Assembly (NCBI GenBank): GCA_027943335.1
Contig: BSBK01009273.1
Location: 427,501 to 491,500, forward strand
DNA from: Chamaecyparis obtusa
Taxonomy: Eukaryota > Streptophyta > Pinopsida > Cupressales > Cupressaceae
Length of the DNA stretch: 64,000 nt
Reading direction: 5' to 3'
Of this stretch, positions 50,481 to 62,221 are shown piece by piece (position 1 is the stretch's first letter; every line of letters begins with the position of its first letter). The position numbers were made by a program, and so were the translations under genes. Below the pieces are notes generated by a model, which saw only the letters and a list, made by a program, of their open reading frames with translations, did not search any database and had not been told where the DNA came from.

Positions 50481-50905
50481 CACTAGTAAATTTTACCCTA
50501 TTTTTCGACGAGAATTAGTCAAATTTTCTACACAAATTGGTCGAACAGACGACTAAAACTTTTGTCGATATTTTTGTCAATTATTCTATAGGGAAAATCA
50601 TCGCCAAAATTTTGACCCTACAAGTGGTCGAATTATCGACTAAATCAGTCCCTTGGAACTGGAATAATAAGACAAACTTTGGTCTGCATGGTCGTCAAAA
50701 TTTAGACCAACGTTCCACCAAACTTGATCAAAATTGATGTCGAATGCATAGCATTCTTGTCGATTCTATTGGTGTAAAGGTTGAAATTGAGACCATTGGT
50801 TAGTCAAAATATCCACCAAAGTTCGTCAAAGGGGCCATCGAATGCATAGCATTCTCGTCAAACATAGTAATGTGTAAAGGTCAAAAAAGTGACCAATACT
50901 AACTT
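50481..50905. mobile_element. CACTA (EnSpm) element terminus and subterminal repeats
   Basis: The KSL block sequence breaks at 50480 and a CACTAGTAAATTTTACCC terminus begins, with GTT before it as a possible 3-bp target duplication. The next 420 bp are packed with short motifs in both orientations: GTCGA, GTCGAAT, TCGAC, GTCAAA and GTCGAT. TCGAATGCATAGCATTCT occurs twice (near 50742 and 50838), each containing the perfect 6-bp inverted repeat GAATGC-ATA-GCATTC. Such dense subterminal motifs bind the transposase accessory protein in known CACTA elements. I did not find the partner terminus in the window. Confidence 0.78.
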
Positions 50906-50929
50906 TTGGTTTAAAAAAAATGTGACCAG

Positions 50930-51690
50930 AAATGTGACATTTAGAAGATGGCATTGCTGATGATTTGAATTGGCAAGTTTGGGAGAAAGGCCTTGAAGAC
51001 TAGGAATCCTAGGCACATGATGGGGAGCTTGACTTAGATGCATTTTCTCAAAAGAAGGGTCCCATGGAAGAGTAGGAACCACCTCTTGAGATGTCAATGC
51101 CATTATTACCTTTCCAAAAGGAGTGGCTAGCTTGGAGTCTAAAGTAAGAATAATAGGAATTTAAAGGTGGCATGCTTGCAGATGAAATGGGAATGCGAAA
51201 AATAATTCAAGCTATATCCCTTTTTCTATGTAATCGTGACCTGTGACTGAAGGCACCTCTTACTGCGAACTCATCTAAGGTGTCAAACATTGAAGTGGGG
51301 TCCAGTAGAAAATCTAAGGTTCTACCTCAAATTAAAACCACACTTGTTGTTTGTCCAATGGTAGCAGTTATCCAATGGAGAAATGAGATTGCAAGGTTCA
51401 CAAGTGAAGGAAGCACTAAAGTTCCGGTTTATCACGGTGCTAATAGATGTAAAGATATTACAGAATTTTCTGATTATGATATTGTTTTGACAACATATAA
51501 CATTATTGAGTCAGAGCATAGAAAAAAAATGATTCCTAGAAAGGAGAGGTGTCAATGGTGTTGTAGATTTTTTTTATCCAAAATGATTGGGCATACACCA
51601 GTGTTACTTTTGTGGGCCTTTTGCTATGAAATCTGAAAAGCAATCCAAAAAAGTTGGAATGCAATTAAGAAATATACACCCAAATAAATG
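50930..51690 (+). pseudogene. RAD16-like SNF2 helicase fragment
   Basis: The frame reads NWQVWEKGLED, then MPLLPFQKEWLAWSL, GGMLADEMGMRKIIQAISL and NRDL, then (from about 51330) TTLVVCPMVAVIQWRNEI, STKVPVYHGANRCKDI, YDIVLTTYNIIE and CQWCCRFF. This is the order of the SNF2 ATPase start in RAD16-type nucleotide-excision-repair helicases: Q-motif, Walker A, motif Ia, motif II region, zinc-finger insert. Walker A is damaged: MGMRKI where MGMGKT is expected. Stops interrupt around 50997, 51011, 51076 and 51137-51155. After 51600 the KSEKQSKKVGMQLRNIHP segment continues in a shifted frame. The fragment covers only a minor part of the protein and starts just inside the CACTA subterminal zone. Confidence 0.85.
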
Positions 51691-53040
51691 TACCTGAAAG
51701 AGGACATTACTAGGTTCCACTCCTTAAAAATAGATGCACATCGAAAATCAAAGAGAGTCTAATAGGGACAAATGAACCCCCAAAACCTATGAAATGAACT
51801 AGGTAGTAAGAATTTTGTTGCTTCCCTTCCAATTTCAACAAATATGGAACATATTTTTATCCCTCGCCACTTAAGTATATAAAAATGATCTTATTTTCAT
51901 CAATATTCATTGCAATAGCAGGCATATATTTTATACCTAATTTGCTAAACCATGGAGAGGCCCCGCTAAGCCATTCATACTAGCTACAAATGCAAGATAT
52001 GGATCTGCCAGTGGACTCCCAACCTAGAAACCAATTCATCAAGAAGAATGTCAATAATAAATAGATACAAATAAGACATGAACATTAATCAGTAATGCAC
52101 AAATAATGTTTGAAGGAATATCACTTCACTATCACCAACACACTACATATGAAATGATATCCCCTTATTTTTGCAAGGAACCTGCTTTCACAAATTATAC
52201 CTTCTTATCTTGGTGCATTGTTCTTACTATAAAATAAGTTTCCAAAACAACTGTTATAAACCTACAAGTTATGACCTTGATCCTTGAAACTTACCCATTA
52301 GTCAACATTCCAGCTTGAGTGCTAGGAGATCACATTGGACTCAATTATTCTTATAATTGTTTTGAAACTTTATTTGGCTTACCTATTAGTCAATATCCAA
52401 GTGTAATGAGCTCTAATTCTTGGGGAAAGCCTCACCTTGATCATTAGACTTACCTCTATGTTACAAAACTACCCTCAATTGCAATATTGCAGGCCATTTC
52501 CAGATCACTCTTGTAGTTGAAGTTGTTGAAAGTATGTGAATTGGAGACTATTGACCACATTTTCACTCTTAGTGCTATCATCGAAAGGGCTAATTATTGG
52601 TCTTCTAAAGTCTTTTGTTATCATTGGCCCCATCCTATAACAACTATTGCTCCATGAATATGGAGCATTGGTATTTCTGACACTCTGATTATGGCCATTA
52701 TTAGACTCCATGAGATAGTTGTTGGACAATTCAGGAGTCCTAATGGCCTCTCAGACATTTCCCAAAGAACTATTAAACTTAAGCAAGGCTGACTACATGC
52801 AAAATGAAAAAGACTAAGATCACAAAGTTCAAGTAAGGGCTAAAAGAGGTGGAAATACACAATGTAAACATGACAAATCCTACTCACTAAATATTCCTAT
52901 AGAGGAGAGAAAAAAGAGAAATGAAGAATTAAGGCTTCACAAGACTATAAGCATAATAAGGGATACAAAAGAATGCAACCATGTCAAGTGCGAAGGTACC
53001 TCATAAGAGACATTTCTCTAAAGAAATTTAGCATTATCAA
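51691..53040. other. No recognisable gene
   Basis: Mixed sequence without long coding similarity. A 74-codon minus-strand frame at 52505-52729 (Asn/Ser-rich) is unplaced. The interval may continue RAD16 introns or be filler DNA. Confidence 0.4.
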
Positions 53041-53400
53041 AGGAAAATTATAGAGGAAATTATAGCAAAGAAAACTCTCATCAAAAATTATACTATGTTG
53101 GAAATAGCCTCCAAATTGGGGGGAAACAACATTCACGTTTCCACCAAGGTCCTGCGAGTGGATGTTAGAATTGTGGGAAAGATCATTATGCTAGAAATTG
53201 CCCTGAGCCAAAAAACATCAATCTCCTCAAAAAAGTTCTATGATGTTAAAGATAACCAATGTTCTAATATACAAACATCATTGTTTGATATTCAAGGTAA
53301 GTTCAATGAAAAAAATTGTTTCTTTTTTAGTTCATTTGGGAGGAACCCGATGTTATTAATTTTTTAACAGAATTCCACAAGGTATTCAACCATCTAAACA
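53041..53400 (+). pseudogene. Retroelement gag zinc-knuckle fragment
   Basis: Around 53163-53201 the frame gives C-stop-NCGKDHYARNC, a CCHC knuckle (C-x2-C-x4-H-x4-C) with a nonsense codon at its second position, followed by PEPKNIN. A shifted frame then reads FYDVKDNQCSN and FDIQGKFNE. This layout is typical of retroelement gag-pol boundaries, but no protease or RT is recognisable. Confidence 0.5.
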
Positions 53401-55640
53401 ACTAAGCTATTGACCATGTCTAGATCATTGAAGGCTAATCAAAAAGCATAAAAATTGTTTTATTACTTCCATGAGCTCTCCTTGCTCAATGGCCCTCAAT
53501 AAAAAATAGTTTAAGTCCCTTATTTAGTGGCATTTGTTGTCCAAATGATAACAGACACTAGAAGATGGCGATAACATATCAGCCTTTGAAAATCTACCTT
53601 GGAAACAAGAAAGAGCAATTCATGGTTTATGACTGCTACTCTCAACTGCACCTCCACAACAATGGTGACTTCAGAATTGCTAATGATGTATTTTCCATGT
53701 GCAATGTAAGGCTATTGCAAGGGAATCCACTAAGATGGTTGTGAAAAGAAGTAGAGGATCTAGTGAAGAAGCATGGTTCATGGTATCTAAGGGCTTTAAT
53801 ATTTATATGGTTAGGGGTTTAGTGTATAGGCTTTTGGGCCTAAGGTTAATGGATGGATTTAATATTTATCATATAGGGTTGAATTTTGACTATACAAGTA
53901 ACAAGATTGAAGGTTTATCCTATATGATTTAGGGGATAAGGTTGAGGGATAGGGTAAGGGTTTAGATTTACAAGTTGATTCAAACATCATAGGGACATTT
54001 AAAACATCAAAATATGATTCACTGAAGGTCAAATCAAAAGACTCAAAATTGGCATTGGGGGTCATACATAGATACAAGACAACTTGGGAAGGTTTAAATA
54101 TGGAGATAGGTAAAATTCATAAATGTAGGAAAACTTACCTCCAAGTCTTTGGTTCATGAACTGATGGTAGTGGATTAACTTTTTATCCTATTTACAAGGA
54201 CACTTTTGTCATTCTTAGTGTATTTATGATGATTATAAGGGAGGTCAAGAAGAGCTTTTACAACATATTTTGTAAAATATGAATCATATTTGAAACTTAG
54301 AGCTTGTTGTAGTCTTTTGGCTTCAAGACACCATAATTTTTTCTTCATTGTGTGAATTCTATCTTAACTTCATGTTTTTCCTATGGTTTGTCAACTCTTG
54401 TTTCGTTTATGTAATTATTGATTTACAATATTGATATTGATTTTGTAATAATTTCATTATTAATTGTTGATCTATTCTATTAAAAATCTAAAATCTAATT
54501 GCATCACTCTAAAAAAATTTAATCATTGCTAAAAACCTACCTTTATTTTTCATTTAAAATCTAACTCATTTTAAATTTTAATATTAAAAAATTAAAACCT
54601 TCGAACTTATCAATATAACAAAAAAAATTTATAATAACTATAAATAAAACACAAATATACTATTGAATAAACTTCATGTAATGTAAAAAAATCATCATAT
54701 ACAAATAATTCATAATAGAATTGAAAAACTAGATCCACTAACCTATGAATCTTCATGAAAATCTCATGAATGCTTACAAAAATGGATCCTTCTTTGCCCT
54801 CATATGAGTAGGGAAACAATTGAAATGAATCTACTTGTTCTCCAAACGGAACTGCAAACCTTCCTAAAACTATGTTTGAATCTACAACATTAATAGAATT
54901 AAAACCTGAAAAAAAAGCAAGAGCCTCCACATGAATACACTTCAGACAAAGCACATCAATTCGTGTGTTGTTTGTACATCATTGGAACATGATGATGCAT
55001 CTGTGTTGCCCCACTTCTTATCCTGTTTCCATGATGTCAAAGTGGTATTCTTGATGTTACAAGTCAGGTCTGGTCATGTAATGTCTAGGTCTAGATTTCC
55101 TTTAGGATAGGAAATCTTTGTCGTGTTTCCCTTCAAATTTCTTTCATGTTTAAGCTGGGTGGGTTGTTTTCAAAGTCTCATTATATTGGGTAGGTTGTAG
55201 ATCCCAACCCAGCAAAGATTATATGCTCCTGTTGATGCTCCTTCTCAGATGGAATGACAATTATGGATCATGATCTTCAGGCATTTACAAGGGATTAGAG
55301 GAAAGTCTTCATGTGACTGATGTAATAATAGAGTTGGCATTGAAACATTAAGAATTATACTTCTTATGATAGTGCTAAGGAGATATCAAGAAGTGTTCCT
55401 GGAAGTTTGCAGAATGAAAAGTAGATTGCATTGTTATATTTCACCTGGTATCAAGATCCACAGCAATCGAAGAAAATGGCAATGAGTCTATGTTGAATTA
55501 TAATGGAATCAAGGGACAGTGTGTGTAGTCTTGAATGACTTGGTGACAAATTATAATTGCCTAAAGATGTGGTTGATTTCCATCACAGTGAAGGAGAGGG
55601 CAGCCCACATAGGTTAAAGGATCGGATGATGTGAAAAGCC
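53401..55640. other. No recognisable gene
   Basis: Low-similarity sequence. A 114-codon minus-strand frame (54610-54954), containing LGRFAVPFGEQVDSFQLFPY, is the longest; I do not recognise it. A plus-strand stretch near 53575-53700 (YDCYSQLHLHNNGDF) is also unplaced and may be another gene fragment. Confidence 0.35.
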
Positions 55641-55649
55641 TTGCAGTAG

Positions 55650-56650
55650 GTGTGTGGTCACATGATCACATGAATAAAATAACACCCATGTGATCATGCG
55701 ACAAGGCATGAAGTGTAGCTAGTTAGGCGGGAAAGAGGCACAAAGGACAGGGAGGATTAAATTGACTCCAGTTGGAGTCCACGTACAATCCACGTATGCA
55801 ATAGCATGGGTGTGATAATGGAAGCTTAGGTAGATGGATGGTACCCTACTAGAACCCACGTGCTCCAATGATAGAGCGGTCACATGATCACATGAATAAA
55901 ATAACACCCATGCGATCATGCGAAAAAGTAAAAAAAGGTAGATTAGTGGGCCCTATTTCTCAGCGGGACCTGAGTCATAACATAGCGAGAATCCATGTGC
56001 ACCAATCATGCGATAATGGAGTTTGGGTAGGTGAATGCGCTCTACTAGGACCCACATATGCTAACAGTGCAGATGCGATAATGAAAAGTTATAAGTCTGA
56101 GCCCGATGAAGATAGTATTAAATATCATTTCATGTGCCAATGATAAAGCAGTCGCATGATCGCATAGATTAAAATATTGCTATGCGATCATGCAACAACG
56201 TAAGTCACTGAAGATGCTTGGCAGTAAAGTGGGATCCTTCCATGTGTCCAAGGTAGAGGCCGCACTTCATCAAAGCGCATTTGACGGTCCTCGCAAAATC
56301 GCAACCCCTGCCAAATGCCTTTGCAAATTTGCGAGATGCCTACGTGTGGTGATGGGACCCGAGTCAACAGACTTACCTATGTTGCGACAAAGAAAAGGAT
56401 CCAACGGCCCTCACATAATTTCTATTCCTGTCAAATGTTTTTGTGAACTTGTGGGATCCTTCCACGTGTCCAGTGGGGCCAAGAAAAGTTTGTCCGCGGT
56501 TACAAGATGCTTAATCGATGGTCGTTGCTTTGCCGATATGGTATAGGAGACTCTTTGTAGGTTAGCAGGATTTCTCCACATGTACCAATCATAGAGCGGT
56601 TGCATGATCGCATGGATTAAAAAAATACCATGTGATCATGCGATAATGAA
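55650..56650. repeat. Array of palindromes related to the copia LTR hairpins
   Basis: Four hairpins: arms 55657-55672/55687-55702, 55879-55894/55909-55923, 56151-56167/56180-56196 and 56599-56615/56628-56644. Each has GTCRCATGATCRCAT-type arms around an A/T-rich loop (AATAAAATAACACC or similar). Three are preceded by CCAAT.ATA.AGC.GT. A segment after the first (GATCATGCGACAAGGCATG) matches the complement of LTR positions 10393-10411. Between hairpins 3 and 4 a unit of about 120 bp with GGATCCTTCCAYGTGTCCA is repeated. It reads as a decayed LTR or LTR-derived satellite, not a gene. Confidence 0.75.
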
Positions 56651-57649
56651 AATTTATAGCCCAAGTCAATAAAAAAGAAGCTTTGATTATTATCTAAAGG
56701 TAAAGGCACGTGCTGTAAGTTATAAAAATGCCCTCTCCCTTAAGTTTGATGGGTGGAAATATGGGCGAGGGCTACTTCATTTGCGGGAATCACACTAAAT
56801 ACCTGTGGAAAAAGTCTTTACATGGTGCGGCTTTCATACAAAGTTAATTTCATAAGTCACTTGTCTTTGTCTTTCCGAATTCCAGAAGTTGAAACACTTT
56901 GAATTCCTATGAGCATTGTACATTGTAAACTCTATATATACTGTTAAAGAAGTTAATACAAAGGTTGACAAACTGGTGAATGTAGAAAATTAATTCTATT
57001 TACTTAGCCTGCTTCTTGTTTGTTGTTCCAGTGATAGTTCTTTTTGCATGATGAATGGAATGAACAGTTGTATGCAGAGCTGCATTTTCTTGTTGAATTC
57101 TAATTCATATTAGGGAGTGTAGTGTAAGTGATTCTATTCACTTTCTTGTGTATAACCCTTTGTCCATTCATTCTTCATTTTAGTTGCATTTTTGAATGGA
57201 AAGAACACTTATATTCTGATACTGTGATGTCTTCCTGAATTCTATTTCTTGCTAAGTAATTGCGGTACTGGTGATTCTATTTACCACTCATGATATAAGT
57301 CTATTTCTATTCACCAAGTAGAATTTTTTTTTCATATAGAGTAGGATAGAATTAGTTAGATGTCAAAATCATCTTCATATATCCTTGCCTAAGTTGTTTG
57401 TGTCTACAAGCAATTTGGTTAAAAACACATAAGAGACAACCTGGTGATCAAGATAAAAACATATTCATTGCATATCATACACAATCAGGGAGCTATACCT
57501 GTCAATTCAGAGGGCAGTTATAGAAGACTTACACTGACCCATTTGTTGGTGGACATTCTTTTGTTCTCTCACCTTGGGTGTATAGAGAGTCAAAGATTGA
57601 AAATGTTAAGAGAGGACAAACTGTTAACCAACAATCTGTTACCTTAGTA
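56651..57649. other. No gene; possible LTR-like flank
   Basis: Contains CTCTATATATACTG near 56931 and a tandem-like series around TGAATTCTA/GTGATTCTATT (57090-57290). It may belong to the same decayed retroelement as the palindrome array. No coding similarity. Confidence 0.35.
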
Positions 57650-60600
57650 TTAGGAGAAATCCTCTGGAGACCATTTACTAACTCTCTCTTTGGCTTGAGC
57701 AACCTGCAATTAGTATAGAACAACAATAAATTATAAATGTATTTAACACTTCAAAAACATTCACTGCCACTTAGACAATTATATGTTTTACAGACAAAGA
57801 AGTGCAAATGAAATTTAGTACTTACTACTCAGTCCCAGTCACATCGATACACAATAATAGCCAGAACAATTGTCTGGACTGTTGTCCCACATATCATTCC
57901 AATCCATATCCCCTGTCATACAAAATATGGGATATCATGCTTTTAAATTTGAGAAAGCAAGGTTGAGAAACACAATCAAGCACAAGGAGATGATCAATTA
58001 ATAAAATCTTTGTTTCTAGTTCTTATTCCCAGCTCTAAACAACCTTCCATTCTTTTGTTCAGTTTGTTCATAGGGTCTACTTGGAAGCAGAGTTATTCAA
58101 GGATGTGTAGTTAGGATTCAGGTCCATTTGACCCATCTTCGAAATGGGGATGTTCTAGGGATGCGATCAAATTTTTTTGATTGTTTCATAGTATTAATGT
58201 TTCAGTTTTGATAATTTATTTGACTTAAATTCTCATTTGAACTTCAAGATTCTATAATGTTTATATGCATGCTTTACTTATATTTTCATATGAATATTCC
58301 CTATATACATTAATCCCTTTCATGCTAGCCAATTCTGATAGAACTCAAACTCACTGAAACGCCCTGTTTAAACACCCAACCAAGCATCATTCCAAAGGGT
58401 ACACCAATGACATAGTAACACCCAATATTAATGTAAGCAACGTAAGATTGCCACCCCAATCCCACCGCTACCCCTAAAACACAATAAGGAAGAAGAATGC
58501 CCAGTCAATATCATAAATGATCAAAAATTAAATGTGATTTGTTCAGTGCTGATAACTCTTATTATAATTGCAGTTTTTTTATTCCTTTTGAAATACCTTG
58601 TTTCTAGCATTGTCAAAAACATGTTTGATTTGAATAAGTTGGAGGAGCAAATACATGGGTGCTTTACCTGAAAGTACTGGCTAAACATTGTTGAGGATCA
58701 TAGAAAAGCCTAGCAAAATTGACAATTTAAAAAATGCTTCTATAACTATGGTACTAGTTGTGAAGACCAGAGCAAATTCCTGGCGAAGCAGAATAATGAG
58801 AAAATAAAAAACAAGGTCGATCATGGATGAAGTAATTGTAGAAACAATAACTGCAAATTTGGCTCCTTTGCCATTTCTTGCACCTGGCTCATTGGCCACC
58901 CTCACACTGCATTCACAAGCAAACATATTAATTAACAATAAATACAAGGTAGATTTGAAGACATACAAGTTATTTGACAACATGATCTTATCTCAATCAG
59001 AGCATAATTTGATATTACTCAACATCAAAATTTTATCGTACATAAAGCAAACCTAATGGTTACATTCTGATTCAATGGGTCAATGAAATGGAAAGGTTCT
59101 ATTTTGAACTCCATTCTAGTTATGACTAGAAGTCACCCATTGAAAAGTGGGTTATGCTAGAATTCAAGTATAGAAAGAAAAGATAAATTTTATTTATAAG
59201 TCAAAAGCTTGAGATGTAGCTATCTAGATCATTGGTTCAGTTAGTCATTGTATTTAGTTTCCCTTTGTGGAACAAGGCCTTACAAAGAAAAACCCTAAAC
59301 TACTTGAAATTGTACACGAATTTATTATAAAAATTGGATGTAAAAGATAAACATTGCCACAAGAAAGATGAAAATAAGTAGACTAAGATAAGCATTTCAT
59401 GCTTGGAACTTCTGCAAAAGAGTGACACAAACAGAGGCTGTAGTAGATTTTTAAAAAAAGTATTTGAGTTTGATTTGTAAATTACATATGAAAAATGAAT
59501 CAATGAGTTTGAATCATAAATTATACAGTTGAATCATAATAGAAATATTAAAAATTGAATTTTTATGAAAATTATTTCTTACATGTCAATTAATAAGCTA
59601 AAGGGGCTCTATAATAAATCGTTCATAAGACACAACACTAACTGAAAGTTTTGCAAATGGGATAGCAAGTTAAGTGGGCTTAATCTTAGGGAAACTCCAT
59701 GGTTAAGCATGCTTGTTTTGGAGCAGTAGTAGGATGGGTAACCTCCTGGGAAAGCCCAATGTTTCACCTCTAAGAGTATCACCTAGATGCAATGAGTGTT
59801 AAGTGTACCAATCATTCCCATGAAAAAGATAGGTTCTTGTGAACTACTACTCATGAAATATGAGTGAATGAATTTAATTCAAAAATTACATAATTGATTT
59901 CTGATAGTATATCATAAATAACTATGTTCAAACATTAAGAATACAAATTAATTATCATGTTAGCATTATGCATTTCATTATCATTTCAGCATTATCCATT
60001 TTATTATCTTTTCAGCATTATGCATTTCATATGTTGAGAACATTTATAAATTTTGCATTTCATTTCAATACAGGGAATATTTAGTACAGGAAATATTCAG
60101 TACATACCCAGTAGCAATTAAAAAACCAAGTGGTATCATCAGCTCCCACCCATTGATGCTCATGCTGCAAAACACATATCAATGCTTTAAAAACATATTG
60201 TTTGCACCATTATACGAACTCCTGCCATTAATGAACATTAAAGAAATAGTTCTTTTTATGCATTTTTACCAGATAGAAAGAGAATCAATGGCAACAACCG
60301 AATCCAACAAATATCCTATCAAGAGGACCAGTATTTTGTAATACCAATTCTCTAAACTATCCACAAGATGAAAGTATGTTAGCACCATCTAAACATTTTA
60401 TAAATTTGGGACTCAAGATACCTACATACATTTATATCTTCCATAAAAGAACTAGCAGCTAACCATATCATGACACTGGATTCAATAGAGAGCTTGAAAA
60501 AAGGCCACAAGTCTGAGAAGCTATCTCTGGATAGACCTGTCCATGTCAGTAGACAACCCCCACACATGGCATACAAAATTACGCCAATTGTGGGCATCCA

Positions 60601-60990
60601 CCATGCTAAATTCAATGTAATTGCCACACCAATTAACCCCATCTCAAATTTACTAACAAATAACCAGCTCATAAAAACGTGGAGCACCAAAGAGGCTGTA
60701 GAAGTCCACCCAATCACTATGTTTTTCAATTGGGACTGCAAAAATATCTAAATGGGAAAGAGGAAAACAAATGAGAAATGTTGGGGAATGAACCAGATTG
60801 AAAGTGTTCCTATTAATTCAACAATGTCATCTGGCTGCCCAAGAATCTTCAGGATAAGGGTTGCAAATATATACATTGGTAAGAGAAGAATTGCAACTCC
60901 AAAGATTACAATCCATGCTCGTTGCAGATACAATCCTAACATATGATATTGTCAAGCCCCAAAAGCTTGGCCCCAAAACCAAGGCACCTA
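57650..60990 (-). pseudogene. MATE (DETOXIFICATION-type) transporter, 5'-truncated
   Basis: MATE proteins are 12-helix membrane exporters driven by ion gradients. Exons, 5' to 3': about 60990 to 60460 with GQAFGA, MLGLYLQRAWIVIFG, ILGQPDDIVELIGTL and VLHVFMSWLFV; 60351-60270 (NWYYKILVLLIGYLL); 60164-60108 (MSINGWELMIPLGFL); 58906-58668 (VRVANEPGARNGKGAKFAV); 58473-58355 (GWQSYVAYINIGCYYVIG); 57912 to about 57830 (GIWIGMICGTTVQTIV); and a last exon ending at 57650-57652. The N-terminal helices are missing: upstream sequence passes into Mpv17 exons. Stops: TGA inside GQAFGA-Q, TAG after FLFPI and TAG near 58684. The donor after the first exon lacks GT. Introns are retained, so the copy came from genomic DNA, not mRNA. 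Confidence 0.9.
59659..59770 (+). ncRNA. 5S rRNA-derived sequence in a MATE intron
   Basis: The stretch GAAACTCCATGGTTAAGC, GTAGTAGGATGGGTAACC and TCCTGGGAAAGCCCAATGTT aligns along its length with the 3' two-thirds of plant 5S rRNA (..GAACTCCGCAGTTAAGC...TAGGATGGGTGACCTCCTGGGAAG..). The 5' third (59659-59690) is poorly preserved. The internal promoter region (A box, C box) is recognisable but mutated. It is either a 5S pseudogene or part of a 5S-bearing retroelement such as a SINE or a Cassandra-like LTR. No LTR ends or A-tail could be set. Confidence 0.78.
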
Positions 60991-61386
60991 CATGAAATAG
61001 TCATATATCAAGTGCAATAACATGATCAAGAGATGGTTTAATCATTAAGAGTCACAACTACCAAGAAATAGAGCATCATGATTACATATGGAAAAAAGAG
61101 GTGTTACAGGTTTGCATCACACATGCTTAAGGAAAAAGTTTCTAATACAACTGAAGAGAGCTGTAATTAATATGGAAAATTAATCAAATGTAAGCAACAT
61201 ATGGCATTAATTTTGATAGTTTGATCAAAGGCCACTTTTGCAGGCACCACCTACCAATCCTGGAAAGGAAATAGAGCCTGTATAACCATATTTGTTTGTC
61301 ATACCCTTTTTGCAAGGAACTCAAAAATTATTCAAATTAAACAAGTATGAACTATAAGAGACTAAGAAAGAAGGCAAAGGTGTTAC

Positions 61387-61700
61387 CTCACTAGGATGAT
61401 AGTAATAATGAGACAAAGAACCATGAAGACTAAATCCAAGGAGACCAGATCTAAACATTCGGGTTCGATCAAATTCAAAAATTGGTTTGCCTTCATAGCA
61501 CTGTCAAGTCAACAGCATGAGCATCATTTTTTATCTAGAGTGTCATCAATGTTTTTAAATGTAGAATGAAATGGTTGTAAGTATGCATTTCTACCACATG
61601 CAAATGATTTTGAGATACAAACCTATGCAATCCAATCTCCCAAGGAATAGACAGCACCACTTATCGCCATCTTTGCCAAAACAGGATTTGTCATAAAGCG
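61387..61700 (-). pseudogene. Mpv17/PMP22-family fragment, two exons
   Basis: The exon at about 61700-61623 reads MTNPVLAKMAISGAVYSLGD, then WIA, and ends in TAG where CAG (Gln) is expected before the donor. Exon 61500-61387 reads CYEGKPIFEFDRTRMFRSGL, then LHGSLSHYYYHPSE. This is the start of the Mpv17/PMP22 four-helix organelle membrane domain as in the plant members with an EGKPLFEFDR linker. The remaining helices are absent; the next sequence to the left is the MATE fragment on the same strand. Intron boundaries (acceptor TTGACAG, donor GTAAC) are kept. Confidence 0.85.
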
Positions 61701-61932
61701 ATGTTAGAATAGTTACTAAAATGGTCATAAATTATGTTCTTATAGTAAAAGAATACTTTGACATAAGAAAAAAACTACACAATATTAAAACTTCATTTCG
61801 ACTTGCTAATTGGTTGTCACTATTAACTCTAAGCTTATCTTTAAAGTTTGAGCTTCACTTGGTTTTGAGAATAGTTTAATATTCTCTACTAAATAAGGCC
61901 AACCCATGAAGGTGGAAGCTCATTTGGCCCCT

Positions 61933-61955
61933 CCCCCCCCCCCCCCCCCCCCCCC
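61933..61955. repeat. Poly-C run of 23
   Basis: An uninterrupted homopolymer of 23 C. Its true length may be misjudged, since such runs are assembly-prone. Confidence 0.9.
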
Positions 61956-61989
61956 TAACATCACTCTAAATTCCCCATTAACATTTAAT

Positions 61990-62165
61990 AACATTCATTC
62001 ATTCATTCATTCATCCATTCATCCATTTTTGAAATATAACATTCAATCATTATAATCACATGATAACATTCATTAACACACAACATTCATGAATAATTCA
62101 TTAACACATAAAATTCATTAACACACAACATTCATGAATAATTCATTAACACATCATTCGTCAAC
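61990..62165. repeat. ATTC microsatellite and 28-bp tandem repeat
   Basis: (ATTC)n runs from about 61992, followed by repeats of CATTAACACACAACATTC and ATGAATAATTCATTAACACA up to about 62160. This marks the junction between the Mpv17 fragment and the transposase gene. Confidence 0.8.
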
Positions 62166-62221
62166 ATTACTAGTACATAATTACATCCATTAAGACAACG
62201 TTCTTTCATTAGCAAAAAATG

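Noticed and set aside
54610..54954. A 114-codon minus-strand frame rich in aromatic residues
   Set aside because: I recognise no family, and AT-rich DNA yields such frames by chance; left as unassigned.
56190..56546. A 118-codon plus-strand frame
   Set aside because: It is made of a noncoding repeat of about 120 bp around GGATCCTTCCA; the apparent internal protein repeat reflects the DNA repeat.
55650..56650. Regular palindromes considered as a CRISPR-like array
   Set aside because: Spacing is irregular, spacers are not unique short units, and the context is plant nuclear DNA with LTR similarity.
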